DNA of 64,000 bases, from NCBI GenBank assembly GCA_963576565.1, contig OY755042.1:97272185-97336184 (forward strand), in the 5' to 3' direction. The translations under genes were made by a program, and so were the position numbers. Source of the stretch: Aspidapion aeneum (lineage: Eukaryota > Arthropoda > Insecta > Coleoptera > Brentidae). This document shows positions 24,081 through 37,344 of this stretch, in pieces; within the stretch, counting starts at the first letter, position 1, and every line of letters starts with the position of its first letter. Below the pieces are notes generated by a model that saw only the letters and a list, made by a program, of their open reading frames with translations, did not search any database and had not been told where the DNA came from.

Positions 24081-26623
24081 CGCCATTGGACAGTTATATC
24101 ATTTTCATTTATGATCTTCGACGAGTAGGGATTCAATTTTTTATTAAAACATTTCTACCTTTATTATGTGATATGTGACCCGAAGCTCAACTTGCCACAA
24201 TCGGGTAAAAACCTCTACCAAAAACGTTCTGACTTTATGATAAACCTGCATACATTATAAGATATATTTCGTGTTCGTTCCTACATTTTTATTTTATGGC
24301 AAAACGTCTGAAAAGCTGTGATATATGACGTTCCTATATCGAAAAAACGTAGGAAGCTCAAAAGCTGCAACGAACTGTGGAAATTTATTACGTCTCGAAA
24401 GTGTTTGCTGTTTTTGTGTACATAATACATAAAAATGGCAAAGACAGTCTCAGACAAAAAAACTTTCTCTTTTTAGAATTTCAATTTTAATGAATTGCAT
24501 CTGTGGTTATTTAAATATGTGGACTCTTAGAGGATCTTTTTTAACCGACCGGAAAACTAGCAGTTTCCGTACATTTTGTGTGGTGGATGACTGGATGCCA
24601 CCGTAATGACCAGACATTAGTTTCGTTCCATCAAAGCGTGGGACGGTTATAAAACGGTACGAAAAATCCTGTTTGCGTTCCAGGTCGACGTTGTACTGTT
24701 CTCGGACAGTCAGTTTTCCGTTCCATCAAGCAACCTAAACTGGTTTCGGACTCTTCTGAAATACAAGGATTGCAGACAGGCGCAGTAGAACGCGCGGAAA
24801 AATTGTATGTAAAACACACACATTTCTAGTTTACATCACCTGAGATAAAAATATACCATAAAATTACATTAAATTTACATTTGTCTAAGAAAATTCAAAA
24901 AACAGTAAATAACCCAAAAAATTAAAATTTTTGTCAAAATAAATTGAAAATATACAATTTTTTTTTAAATTTCCAAAAAAAAATTGTGCAACATCTTGAT
25001 TGTTGATTTTTTTGCAAGAGCCTCTTAGTTTTTATTACTACGGGACTGCGGAATGCTGTAGGTATACCACATGGAAAAAAGCTATACTGACCATAGGGTT
25101 CATTCAGCCTGCGTAGAAAAAGAAAAACTAGTTTAGGTAGAGGTGTTGATTTTCGTCACTTTTGAGTACTCGTTACTAATCGTAACTCGACTTCTACGTA
25201 ATCATTTTATATATTTGTTACTATCGTTACTTCGATTACTTTAACAGTATTCAATTCAGTCATTCAATGAGTGCAAAATTCTCGGACTGTCATTAATTCG
25301 AAGATCATTTACTTGTAGATATATTTTTGTTTGATATTATGGAAATATTCAATTGAAATTTTCAAAATGTGAGCTAAAATTAAAAAAATAAAGGTAGGAA
25401 TTACGTAAGAACTGTCTTGTGTACAACTCTGTTTTAAAAATCTAATGCCTTACATAAATCTAAAAATAAATAAAAATAGAGATAAATACTAAAATAATCG
25501 AAGGAATCAAAGTAATGAAAGTAATCATTTCATTTTCTGATCGGTATTCGTTACTCCGTTATTTCTAGCAGGTGATTGGATAGGAATAGAAACATAAGGG
25601 TTTACCCCAATCCCAGCAAATCCCGGTGACCTGTGAACTAAAAGTTAAAAGAAGCGGGGTAACACCGGATGTGAAACTTTACACCAGATTTCAAGAACAA
25701 ACAACTTCGCTTTAAAGCATCGACATTAAGGTCATTATAACTATGTACCTAACAAAGTACAAGCTACAAAATGTGATTTTCGTAACTTCTTAGAAGTATC
25801 GCGATCTCTATTTCCTAAAAATTAATAAAATCACAAAAACCTTGTGAATATTAAGGCTTTTTATAATACGTAGGTAATTTCACAAATATTTTGTAAAAAT
25901 CAAATTACAAAATACAAATAAATAAATATATAAATTTAACATAAAACTTGTGATAAAAATTAATACTTTTTCACAAGTTTCGCCCAAAAATATGTGCTAA
26001 TGCAAGTTCGTTTTAATTTTTGATATATTTAGTTTATTAGGCAGTCTGTAGTGGTTTATAGTTTGTGAATATGTATAAATTAAATTAATGTAATTATTTT
26101 ATCTGCATTTTAAAAAACTAAAATTAAAAATGTATTATGAGAATCCTATGTAATTGTGTAATCCTTTCTGTGTGCAACTTTAATTTCGTGCTCTCGAATT
26201 CATACTTTGCCTTCGATGTATCTTCACCTCCCCTTCTGTGTTTTCACGCGAGGCGACGAAACCCACCCTTTCTTTTAGTCACGTGACTTTGAATTTTACC
26301 CTCTCGCATATGATCACATGCCTGAAGTAAGTCGATCTCTCATTCGAACAGCATTCGTTTTTTGGACAGTTATTTGGTCGTTCCATCAAACCAAAACCGT
26401 TTTAAAACAGTCCTCGTACTGCATGCGCGCGCTTTGGGATTTTTCGGACCGTTCTAGGACCGTCGAAGGGCCTGATGGAACTCTGCTAGTATCGATCAGT
26501 TTTAATAGACTAGGCCACGCGGTGTGGTCTGTATTAGAAGAAGTGTTTCGTGTCAAGGAAATCCTTCTTTATTTTAGATTAAAAATAAAACGATTGTGTT
26601 AAGATTATTCCTCTAATACTTTT
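24081..26623. other. Unassigned stretch with weak repeats
   Basis: No gene is recognised. GTTCCATCAA occurs at about 24627, 24720 and 26382 and, inverted, at about 26485, suggesting degraded inverted-repeat elements. At 25150-25575 GTTACTCGT/AGTAATCG-type sequence on both sides suggests another old MITE. The open frame at 26318-26602 has no motif. Confidence 0.35.
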
Positions 26624-27561
26624 ACACCAGTATTTACTAAAGGGTCTAAAACACTAAAGTGCTACACCAGTATTTACTTAGACCTTAGGACTTAGCATTG
26701 TAGACCGAGTTTAAGTATCAAGTCTATAGACTTGATACCGACCGGTTTAAGTGTATTTTTTTAATACTTACATGTCAAATAACTGCAAAGATTTGGTTCA
26801 CCCTAATGTGCAATATGATAGTAAGCATTTCTCAGTGAGTTTCATCTCATATAAATTCAAATTAACTTTAGAAATAAAGAAAAACCACATAAAAATTTTG
26901 TAACGAAATGTCATTTTTTGGAAATTTAGTCCGTGCAGTCGTAGGATTCCCGTTAAGAATAGTGTCCAATTGTAGTACCACCCCTGAGGGGTGGTTTAAA
27001 GTTCGAAAAACAATAGAAATAATCCATGATTGACAAAAAAACTTATATACAAAAATATTCAAAGCCAAAAATAACTTAAAACTACATCTGTAGATGCATT
27101 ACCGTATTAAATACGTATCAATATTTAAATACTGTAAAAAGCACAAGATATATTAGAATCCCTTTTCAATTACACATTTACCAAAACAATCGACCATCGG
27201 TTTAATCGTCGCTAACTTGTCTAAAAAATTAATATGTAAAATATAGCGGACAGCTGACACTGACTTACACCGTTTGTATTCGACATTTCCTAGTGACGTT
27301 TGGAGGTTTAAATATGGCTACCATTTTTAAACCAAAATATTTTATTATTTTAATTTATTTATAACCTTTGTGTAGAAATAATGCTGTTGTTACAACGAAA
27401 AAAGATGACCCATATCGCAAGGTATTTATGAACAATTTAAATAAATATTAAAAACTATTGCATTCACGGGAAAAATAAGTTAAACACTCAACCAAAATCT
27501 AGACTTTTAATCCTAGGATTGTAGCACTTAGCACTGTAGACCCTTTAGTAAATACTGGTGT
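26624..27561 (-). mobile_element. CACCAG element, copy 1
   Basis: The outer ends read ACCAGTATTTACTAAAGGG on both sides. A second end of the other type, CACCAGTATTTACTTAGACC, lies at 26665. It corresponds to the 3' end of copy 3, so 26624-26664 is probably the end of another copy and the full element starts at 26665. The interior matches copy 3 in opposite orientation, including a 66-codon open frame (26868-27068) and the palindrome CCACCCCTGAGGGGTGG. TTA flanks the outer ends on both sides. Confidence 0.8.
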
Positions 27562-27574
27562 TAAAGTCTTTAAA

Positions 27575-28305
27575 ACTCGGTCTAGATTTTGGTTAAAGGT
27601 TTAACTAATTTTTTTGCCTTAAATGTAATAGTTTTTAATATTCATATAATTGTTCATAAATACCTTACAACATAGGGCAGGGCACCTTTTTTCGTTGTTA
27701 CAATGTCATTATGTGTGCAAACAAGTTAAAAATTAATAAAACAATACAATATTTTGGTTTAAAAATGGCTGCTATATTTAAACCTACCTCCAAACGTTTC
27801 TGGGGTCCAAAAAAATTGGTGTAAGTCAGTGTTAGCTGTCCGCTATATTTTACATGTTGATTATTTAGACAAGTTAGAGATGATTAAACCGATTTTCAAT
27901 TCTTTTGATGGATGTGTTACTAAAAACAGATTCTAATATATCTTGCGCTTTTTACCATATCTAAATATTGATACGTATTTAATTCGGTAATGCATCTACA
28001 GATATAGTTTTAAGTTATTTATGTATCATTTAGATTAGTCGGCTTTGAAAATTTTTGTATACACGTTTTTTTATCGATCATGGATTATTTCTATAGTTTT
28101 TCGAAATTTAAACCACCCCTCAGGGGTGGTACTACAATTTGAGACCATTTTTAACGAAAATCCTATGACTGCAAGGACTAAATTTTCAGAAAATGACAGT
28201 CCGTTACAAAAATTTTCTGTGATTTTTCTTTATTTCTAAAGTTATTTTGAATTTATATGATATAAAACTCATTGAGAAATGCTTACTCTCATATTATAGA
28301 AAATT
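27575..28305 (+). mobile_element. CACCAG element, copy 2 (ends missing)
   Basis: Directly beyond copy 1 and in the opposite orientation. It runs from TAGATTTTGGTTAAAGG to GAGAAATGCTTACTC, matching the interior of copy 3. The corresponding open frame (28045-28239) and the CCACCCCTCAGGGGTGG palindrome are kept. Together copies 1 and 2 form a large imperfect inverted repeat of about 700 bp arms. Confidence 0.78.
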
Positions 28306-28379
28306 TGTCGCTGATTGAGCTTAGTTTCTAAAAAAATTGGTTAAAACCTGTAACAAAATTAATTTGTTTGTTGATTTGT

Positions 28380-28990
28380 AAAAACTGATTCAATTTACGG
28401 ACGCCTGTAAAGTTTTAATCTAAAGATAAATCTTATTTTGTTATACCACAGCGTTTAAAAGAAAATTTCATTGTCCACAATCGACTATTGGGAACAATTT
28501 TTGATTGAGGGTAAAACTTTTTTTTAACATTTTCTCATTAAACGGACGCCACTGGAGAGTTTCTCATTAGTCCGACCCAACTGACTTATACATTGTGGAA
28601 AAGGGAATTTAATTTTCTACAATAAACTGTAGAACACATTTTGTCCGAAAAAGCTTAGTTTGTGACAAAATTAGATTAAAAAATGTGCAAGTTTGTGATA
28701 TAATTTACGGACGCCCCTAAATTGTTATAGATAAAAATAATCTTGCCCTATTATAGATCGTTTAAAATGACATTTTATTGTCTACAATAAAGTATAATTT
28801 ACATTTTTTTATATGGAGCTTGGGCTTTAAAAAAATCTGGTAAGACATGTAATACTATGTGTGTTTCTTTTTTATTTCTTTTTTTTACATTACCTCAATA
28901 AACGGACGCCGCTTGAGTTTATCATTAGTCGCACCCCCCTGACTAATATATCGTTAAAAAGGAAATTTTACTGTCTAGAATAGAGATAAT
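28380..28990. repeat. Two diverged tandem units of about 300 bp
   Basis: AATTTACGGACGCC occurs at about 28394 and 28691, AAACGGACGCC at about 28538 and 28901, and CATTAGTC(C/G)GACCC-type sequence follows each. The same order in both halves shows a head-to-tail duplication. Confidence 0.6.
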
Positions 28991-29854
28991 TACATATTTT
29001 TCCCTAAGAAACTTAGTTTTTGAGGAAATTTATAAAAATTTAAAAAATTTCAGGTTTTGGGAGTTTTTGCAGCTAAAATTTAATAAACTAATATAATTTA
29101 ATTTTTAAGTTAGATTTGACACATTTTTATGCGGTTTTGAGCCACTGTGGTATTAGGGCGTCAAGTTAGTTAAATTTTCAAAAATTCGAACAGACAATAA
29201 GAGGAGGGGGATATAAAAATATTGGAATAAAAACTGGCTTGGCAACATCCGAATCGTTAATCTGTGACCTATTCTCAGCTAGAATCCATTTTCAAACTGT
29301 GGTCCTCATATTTTGCATACTCAACTACCTCTACCGCCTGCACTGTGGCCGAGCCGATAAGTTACTGTACGCCCTGTATAATTTAATGTTCTGAAAATGC
29401 GTAAACTAGCTAGCTGTTGCGGATTTGTCGTATTTTGTCTGACGTTATCGATCCCCTCTTGGCTTGGCTTGGCCCAAAAAAAGATGGTGTCTAGACACGA
29501 CTGATGGTGTTTAGTTACAAAAATAGGAGCGTCATATAATGTCGAATCTGATTTTTATCACGGTTTTTTTTCTATGCATGTTGTTGTTGGCAAACAAAGA
29601 CTCCAGACACAAAAAAAATATATTAAGATAGACACAAATTAACAAAGTTTCTATGACTTCTTCCTATCTAGTTCGTACTTACAAAAGACACAAAACACAT
29701 CGGAAGACACTCGATCATAGTTACTTGCCCCACCCCCACCCTAATACGTCATTATTGTACATGTATATTTTAAGGAAAATGTCCATTAAGGGTATCATAA
29801 ATGCATGTTAAAATATATAAAAAAAAGGGTCAAAATCTAAAATTAAAATTGGAA
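28991..29854. other. Unassigned stretch
   Basis: No gene, RNA or clear terminal repeats seen. Confidence 0.35.
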
Positions 29855-30735
29855 ATCGACTTTCAAAAGAATTCCTGGTAACGAAAGGCTTAAGACAGGG
29901 ATGTTGTATCTCTCCAACTCTTTTTAAATTATATATCGTAGTAGCTGTAAAAAACAATACAACTTAACGACCGATTTACCATGTACACACTACAGTTTGC
30001 TAACGATTAAATAATTGTAGCTAATGGTAAAGAAGACATGGAGTATATGATGAGAAACTTAACGGAAGATTACCAAAAGTGGGGGTTAACAGTGAACGTG
30101 GACAAGACACGGTAGCTCCATGTATTGGAAACAAATCAAGTGAGTTAGAACTAGACAATGGACAGAACAAACAATATCTCCATGCAATGGAGATGAGTGT
30201 CACATTTGATAAGACAGGAACAGACTGTAAAGAACTGAAAAACAGAATAGTAAAAGCAAAAAAGGTTTTTTGTATGTCTTAACAGTATTTTATGGAGCAG
30301 AGAGATAAAAAAAATGTTAAAATTAACATATATGAAACAATCGTGAAGAGATGGCTGACGTATGGACTTGTCGCCTAACAGAAAAATACAAAGGAAAAAT
30401 GGAAAGTTACAAAACGGATTCAATAAGAAGATCAATGAAAATATCTAGAACAGATCATATAAGAAATGAGATCATAAATGAAAGAATGGGAGTCGAGGGA
30501 AGCATAACGGATGATATCACTCAAAGACAACTTACGGCCATGTACATCGGATGAACGATGAAAGATTACTAAAGCAGGTCATAAAATGGCAACTACTAGA
30601 GCACAAAAAAAGGGCGTCCTAAACTGGAACGGCAGCAGTCAATCCAAAGATCAATGAGTCAAAAAAACCTGACAGAAGATAATAATTGTCAGGATCGAAG
30701 GAGGTGGAGAATAGGCGTCGCACTATAAACTGTTT
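29855..30735 (+). pseudogene. RTE-like reverse transcriptase fragment (family B, copy 3)
   Basis: The DNA parallels copies 2 and 6. A segment reading KEFLVTKGLRQGCCISPTLF lies at about 29870-29925 (the B box before the catalytic site), then a degraded catalytic region in which the family's GCTGACGAC reads GCTAACGAT. After that come MSVTFDKTGTDCKELKNRIV (30193), WTCRLTEKYKGKMESYKTD (30357) and SRTDHIRNEIINERMGVEGS. The first Asp of FADD is changed and the frame is broken many times. The basic carboxy end is still recognisable near 30610. Confidence 0.8.
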
Positions 30736-32340
30736 AACTTTTAAGAAACAAAAACTAAATTTAAGGACATGGTGTTTGATGAAGCTTAATATTAAAAAGT
30801 ATTAACATTTTAAAACAAGTTACCTACAGGGTAGGAAAGAAATAAAATAAGAACAATCGTTTTTTTAGAATATATTTTTTAAAATATTAAGGGTTTTTTC
30901 CTTAGAGTAATACTCTGAGGTTTTTTCTTAATTTTACGTTTTAGACCGAATGATTTTGCGTATTTTTCTCTATTCACGTTTTTTAAGAAAGTTATTAGGT
31001 TTCGAGAAAATGTCAAAAAACTGATTTTTAGGACCTTTGGGGTCTTATATCTAGCGAAGCTTAATGGAGATTTTGGCGGAGTATAATTGAGGATGTGTTC
31101 CAGATGCTAAGGAATAATTAAATAAAAATCCAGGCCCTATCATGCCCGTAACCTTTATTTTTAATGTAACTTTTAAAAAAATTATTGGGAGCAAGATCGG
31201 GCCATCTCGCTGGTCATAAGATGGTTCTCCGTGTGCTTATCAATCGACTGTAAATTGGGCGACAAGATTCCCACGTTCCTAGTTGCGTGCACCTCTCTCT
31301 ATACAATTTTCACGCAAAAATAGGCAAATTGTGATGTAGCTGTTATGGCCAGGCCCTTTTTATTCTAGAACACTAATCTTTGGTTTAACTTCAAATGCAT
31401 GTTTCATACATATTTGGTTTATCTGCCATATTTGTCAGTGTTTAAACTGTCAAAGAAATCTTCAATCTTAATTTTATAAATGTATCGAATTATTTTGAAG
31501 TCATTGGGCCTTGTAAGTAAATTTTATTTTTTGGCTTTGATCCATTTTTCCAGACAGTTCCCAAAATTTTGGTGGCACTCTGATAGACACATTTTCTAAT
31601 TGCCCCAAATGAAAATCGTTTTTAATGTTCACATCTGTGTTTTTGTCAATTTCAGTGACAATTAAAAAAGGCACAAACCTATTTGTTTGCCAGAAAATAC
31701 GGCGTTAACTGTCATAGGCAAAAATAATACCCACCCAGTCTCAAATATAAAGAATAACTCTATTTTTAAACGACCTCGAATTTAAAAATGTATTGAAGGT
31801 GAAAGTCAGGGCCACATTCTTTCGGGAATTTGTTTATTTTTAATGCAGAAGAGAATATTTTTTCTTGCATTTTTGTTCAGTTGCTTCATTTAAAAAATTA
31901 GACTTTTTATAGTTCAGGCCCTAAAGGTTCATATATTTTGCTTAATGAGAGAAGCAACACACTTGATATATAGACATAAGACCCCGAATATTTGAAGGGG
32001 GTTCACCCCCACACTTCTGGCATTGGGAAAAAAAAACAAAAATTTAATTTTAAAAATGTTCCTCTTTTGGTACCTCTCTGGAATGTGCACTACTGCTTTT
32101 AGTGGAGATCTATATTCTTATTAGCAAAAAACTGTCAAAAAACACGTTTTGGAGGGAAACCACTAAGACACTAATCGTAAAGAAAGCCGTGTAGGGAGCG
32201 AAGCCTGACATTAATTTTCTATTTTCGGTTGTAATTTTTGACATGTTTTCCTTGGTTTGACATTGGCGGCTCATTTTGATTTTAAAGATGTGGTTTTGAA
32301 ACAGTCTAGAGGTCTATTTAATACTATTATATTTTGCTTA
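30736..32340. other. Unassigned stretch
   Basis: No recognisable gene. Poly-T and poly-A runs are frequent. ATAGAGGGCGACACTG at 32348 recurs inverted at about 41722, so a dispersed repeat starts at the right edge. Confidence 0.35.
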
Positions 32341-32509
32341 TAGGAACATAGAGGGCGACACTGTTCGAATGACGTTACTAAAACATAACCTCAATCTTTC
32401 CCTAACCTAAATTCATAACGTCAGTTTTATAGCTACATTGAATTTTTTAAGGTAATAGATCAGTCGAAAAATTGAATTATACCAAGAACATTTTCGGGCT
32501 CTAATTTTT

Positions 32510-33395
32510 TACAACTTTCCAGGGAAATTATCTCAACGAGAATGCTTTGCCGAGTTGATTTCTGTTATCGGTAATGAAGCACCACATCAGTCGATAGGTT
32601 CTGGTTGGTATGGCGAATTTCAGCCTGGACGGATTAGCCTTAGCAACGATCCAGGTGCATCAAAAACGGTAATCACCCAGGGAAACATCGATGCTGTGCC
32701 AATGCTTATCACGGAAGATCGACATGTGACAAATCGTGGGATTGAAGCTTCATTGGGGATGTCAAAGACCTCAAAAAATTTTGCATGAAGAATTAGGAGT
32801 AACCAAATTAGTTTCCCGCTGGATACCGCATCTGTGAACCCGAAAATAAACGTTAGTCGTCTCTTTGTGTTCCAAGATGAAGAGAAGCCAACAAAAGTCG
32901 CCGGTTCTCGAAATGTATCCAAAAATATGGTCGCGACATTCTTCTCAAAAGCAGGTCATGTAGCAACAATTCCTCTGAAAGATAAAAGGACTGTTACAAC
33001 CGATTGATACATAAAAGTCATGGCTATGCTTGGAAAAGCGATCCCCGAACAACGAATCATCCTTCACCAAGGCAATGCAAGTTCGCACAAAGCACAAAGA
33101 ACCATTAAATTTTTAACCCAACAAAACTTCGAATTGTTGGACCATCCTGCATAGAGTCCCGACCTAAGACCCAACGATTTCTATACTTTTCCGAAAACCA
33201 AGAATGGACTGCGTGGTCAAAGATATCAGTCACCACAGGAAGCAGTCAACGCCTTCAAGAATTCAATTTTGACAATACCAACAGACGAGTGAAATTACAG
33301 ATTTGACAACTGGTTTGAGCGCTTACAAAGTGCATTAATTTTCGTGGAGAATACTTCGAGAAACAATAAAGTTTTAAAAGTTATCTACTGTTTTA
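32510..33395 (+). pseudogene. Mariner transposase, broken
   Basis: The amino-terminal DNA-binding half is readable: GNEAPHQSIGSGWYGEF, ISLSNDPGASKTV, NIDAVPMLITEDRHVTNRGI and EASLGMSKT (32570-32770), the classic mariner helix-turn-helix region. Later blocks read VATFFSKAGHVATIPLKDKR (about 32930), then a block with ILHQGNASSHKAQRTIKF where the mariner Asp of HHDNA is Gly, and SPDLRPNDFY, PKTKNGLRGQRY and FDNWFERLQS (33150-33320). The first catalytic region is deleted and several stops occur, so it is dead. Confidence 0.85.
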
Positions 33396-34483
33396 TTCGA
33401 GCTGTATATGGATGATTCTACCAAAAGTGGGCTATATGGATATCATTTTTGGTCATTGCCTTTAAATAACAGTACAGCACAGTAAATAATTGTTTTTTTC
33501 AAATTTATGTAACTAATTAGGTGTAAGCTAAGAAACATTTATTTTCCCGAATTTTAGGAATTATTGCATAAAAATTCCAGAGGAATGAGTTTTTTAATGG
33601 TTTTCCAATCAAAATCTATTTAGACTACTTTACTTAAGTTTTATATAAACAAAGTTCCTATACTTATAATTTTAAAACAATCAACAAAAATATTATACTA
33701 TTGATATCAGTCGAATATTTACTTACCAGAGAAATGATAATTGAAGCGTTCTTTTTTGATTTCTCTGAAAAAAACTAATTTTCTGCCGAAAATAAAAAGA
33801 TCTATTACTTAAACCAAACTAAAGTTGACATTATCTGTCACAACTTGTCACTCTCACAAGCAAATTAGATATCCAGGGCCGTCTCTTTCTCTAGAAATTA
33901 ACCGGTGGTAGTCACAAATATTGTGTTATTAAAAATGAAGCACGCTTAAAATTGTAAAATTTTCCGGAGAAAATGTAAATTCGGATTTTCAAAAATATGA
34001 CTGCAAACTTAAGTTTTATCAATTTTTTGATAAATAGTTAAGACTTGGTTAGATATTATTTATTAGGATATTTTTTTCAATCTTTTTTAATATTTGGTTT
34101 GGGACTACACCAGAGGAATGAGGTATTTGCTTTGTAATAAAAAAAATTATAAACTTGCAATTTTTTTTATACACTAAACTCATATGCTTCATAAAGAAAA
34201 CATTTCGTTTTAAATCTTATAACTAAAACTATGCTTCATTTGCAGTCTGTGTTTGAAAAATATGCATTCCCACTCCACAGCACCATTTTTGTAGAATCAT
34301 CCATATGCAAAACTTAAAAAACAACCCTCGTATATGTAAATTTTGGACATTTAGGGAGTGGTTGGTGTATTGACTGTATAGTGATACAACGTGACATGAC
34401 AGTTTTGACAGTTTGGCCCGAGGGGTGGCTCGATCGCCGATTTTTGTACACCAAAAGAAAATACCTACGTTCTAATACCTACG
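33396..34483. other. Unassigned stretch
   Basis: No gene or clear repeat boundaries seen. Confidence 0.35.
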
Positions 34484-34615
34484 GTGTTTCCTGGTATTTC
34501 CCAGTATTTTCTCAAATTTAAATGGTATTTCCTAGTATTTCCCAAGCACTTCCCGGTATTTCCTAGTATATTTCCCAGTACTTCCCAAGTATTTCTTGGT
34601 ATTTCCCCTAACCTG
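34484..34615. repeat. Minisatellite of GGTATTTCC / AGTATTTCCC units
   Basis: Short units built on (T/A)GTATTTCC(C/T)A repeat roughly every 13-17 bp. The flanks carry GTACACCAAAAG with GAAATACC or AAAATACC on both sides (34449 and 34614). The open frame over it encodes a Phe-Pro-Ser/Gly periodic peptide, a consequence of the repeat. Confidence 0.75.
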
Positions 34616-35459
34616 TACACCAAAAGGAAATACCGAACCACCCTTGGTTTGTCCTTAAAAAAGAATACTCAACACCTTTACTAATCCAAATCGATGTCTA
34701 CAACACTACCACCTTCATTCGGGTTGAAAAACCACCCCCTTTTCCACCTCCCGAAACGGGACTATGTCGAGGCAAGGGCGAAGGTCGTTGAATCGGGCTA
34801 AAAAGCTAGGTTCGTCGGCCATTCAGCCATCGGCTGGAAAGTGAAACAAGCTTTTCCATAAGCGGCGCGGCGGGTCAACAGGGAAAACAAATTAGACTAC
34901 TCCAAAGACTGTATGCATGGCGGATTCGGAAATATTAGGGACGCCTTATACCCATCATAGTATTTTTTATTTTTAATCGACTAAAAAACAGGCACTGAAC
35001 CGTACATTTTTTTGTATGGAAAGTGTTACGTTACAATCTCCTCCTTTTGGAAAATTGCCGGTCTTAACAGGGACCGATAAAGAACCAAGAGACTACTGCG
35101 AAACCTCCAAGAAACGTTGGCCGTCATTTTTTTACTAATTTGAAGTACAAGCGGTTACTCCTAGAGGTCGTTATGGTGAACAAGCTTATAGGACACGTAC
35201 TTCTTGAATATACACTATCGCTCATGTAGAGCAACTTAAAAAAATAAATAATTTTCTCTTTGTTCGCTCTTTGTAATTTAATTTGTTTTGGAGAGGGATA
35301 TTAGAATGATGAAACAATTTTAATGAATATAAAATGTTTAATTTGCAACAGCTTATAAACTTAATACTTAAAGATATTCGAAAATGTGTGGTCCAAAAGT
35401 AGAGCAACCAAGATTTATTTTTTTCTTTAATATAAAACTGTAAATATTTTGCTCTTGAT
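34616..35459. other. Unassigned stretch
   Basis: Nothing recognised. TAGAGCAAC occurs at 35227 and 35401, possibly the end region of the adjacent Tc1-like element. Confidence 0.35.
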
Positions 35460-36030
35460 GACAGCTTGACATCTCGTCTTCATTTATCTTGTTGTTGTTC
35501 AATGTAGTCTTCGAAAATTGAATTCCAAACTCTCTGAATTTCTTCATACAATTCGTTCGTATTTAAAAGCTTTTTCCTGTGAATTCTTCTATCAATTTCA
35601 TCCCATAGATTCTCTATCGGGTTTAAATCAGGGCTTTGAGCTGGCCATACCATCAGTCTTTAATCAACTTTAACGTGTGCTTAGGGTTATTTTCATGTTG
35701 AAAAACCCATCTTAAGCTCATGTTATCCTCTGCCCAAGGTAACATATGGTTTTCTAATATATTCTGATAAACAAAGCGATCCATTATTCCATCAATTTTT
35801 ATGAGCGGACCCATGTCAAACCCTCCAAAACAACCCTAAACCATTATACCACCACCGCCATGTTTAATAGTTGGTCGTGTATACTTCGGGTTAAACCTTT
35901 CATTTATTGGTCTTCTTACCCAGCAAACACCGTCTGATCTAAACAATTTAATACAACTTTCGTCTGAAAATAGCACTGTTTTCCATTTTTCGTAAGACCA
36001 GTTGACATGCTCTCTTGCAAATTTCAATCT
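35460..36030 (-). pseudogene. Tc1-like transposase, broken
   Basis: On the minus strand the frame reads MKFAREHVNWSYEKWKTVLF, SDESCIKLFRSDGVCWVRRP, FNPKYTRPTIKHGGGGIMV, then IKIDGIMDRFVYQNILENHM, RWVFQHENNPKHT and, in another frame, AQSPDLNPIENLWDEI. This is the DDE catalytic half of a Tc1-family transposase. The second catalytic Asp (FQQD in the family) is Glu here, a stop follows LIKD, and a frameshift separates the final block. The amino-terminal DNA-binding half is not present upstream of 36030. Confidence 0.85.
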
Positions 36031-36149
36031 TTAAAATTTAATATTTACATTTTAAGTGTTGTTTGTAATGTTTTACGTCGCGTCGGTTTACCAAAAATGC
36101 GTACCATACACGACCGAAAATCAACTTTACAGGTCTAATGTAAATACAT

Positions 36150-36507
36150 ATTACAGTGCACCCGCACAATTATAGGAAAACTACAATTTTAATCCGCAAT
36201 TTGATAAATTTTCCATCAATTAATGTCTTTTTGTGAAAAACATTGCGTATGACACTGGCTTTACGGCTCTGTCTTTTTTGGGAAATAAAAAGAGGACTGT
36301 GGACGACCTCTATAAAGTAAAGACCGTCTGGACTTGAAATTATTTAAAAGGATTGCCTATAAAAGAGGAACAATAAAGGAAGGAACCAGGACTAAAAAGA
36401 GCTTTTAAGCCCTTTAAAATAAAAGAAGATATAGATACTCCAGACATTGAATTATTATACAAAGTGACTGACGGAAACAGCAAATCATTAGGTATTTCAA
36501 GTCCAAT
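36150..36507. other. Unassigned stretch
   Basis: Nothing recognised. The open frame at 36340-36543 (minus) reads partly across the arm of the next element. Confidence 0.3.
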
Positions 36508-37072
36508 GAAGAATCTGAATATCCTATACCTAAGTCTATCCATTTTTGAAGTATTGACAGTTCAAAAATGACAATTTTCATTTTCGAGGCGGAATAGTCT
36601 AAATTCTACGCATTTGTAGTGACGTCAACAGGTGAGAAAAAAACGTATGGCGTAGATATTTTTGCCAATCAATGTTTTTTAATTGACAGTGACAGATACT
36701 TCACATAACCAATTACCTACCTATTTAAATCATAGACACCACCTTTTTTTAAAAGTTTATTGTCACCGCTGTTTATAATATACTAAACAAAAATAAACAA
36801 AAATGACGTCATTACAAATGGGTATAATTTGAACTATACAACTATGGAAAAACGGCTTACATGTCCCTATCCTTATTTTTAATATACTATCGATTGACAT
36901 CAACCACGACCCCATCCGGTTTTAACCGAAAATCGGAAATTCCGGTTAAACCGGAAGTGTTCGTGTTTGGTGTCAATCGATAGATAATTAAAAATAAGGA
37001 TATTTGGAAATTTTCGTTTTAAAACTGTCAATATTTTAAAAATAGTTAAACTTAGGTATAGGAAGAATCTAA
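36508..37072. mobile_element. Foldback element with a 110 bp hairpin core
   Basis: ATCCTATACCTAAG at 36521 faces CTTAGGTATAGGA at 37051, and GTATTGACAGTTC faces AACTGTCAATATT. Inside, ATCGATTGACATCAACCACG (36889) faces GTGTTTGGTGTCAATCGAT (36963) around CCGGTTTTAACCG. No ORF of note. Confidence 0.72.
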
Positions 37073-37344
37073 AAAATTAATAATATACAGGGTGTTGCAT
37101 TTAAATAAGAAAGTTGGTATTAGCCACTGTCACATAACACACCCTATATAATTTTTTTAGTTGAAAAAAATTCGCATTTAAAAATACAAATCGACGTGTC
37201 TAAGCGTTTTTTCCAACTCATTTATTCGTTATCGAGTTTATTCCATTTGGCTGTTCCACATGTATATATACTCCGTCAACGTTTTATGAACAATTATTTT
37301 TTGAAAACAATTTAATTTTTTCGATATTTTTTTTTAATTATAGC

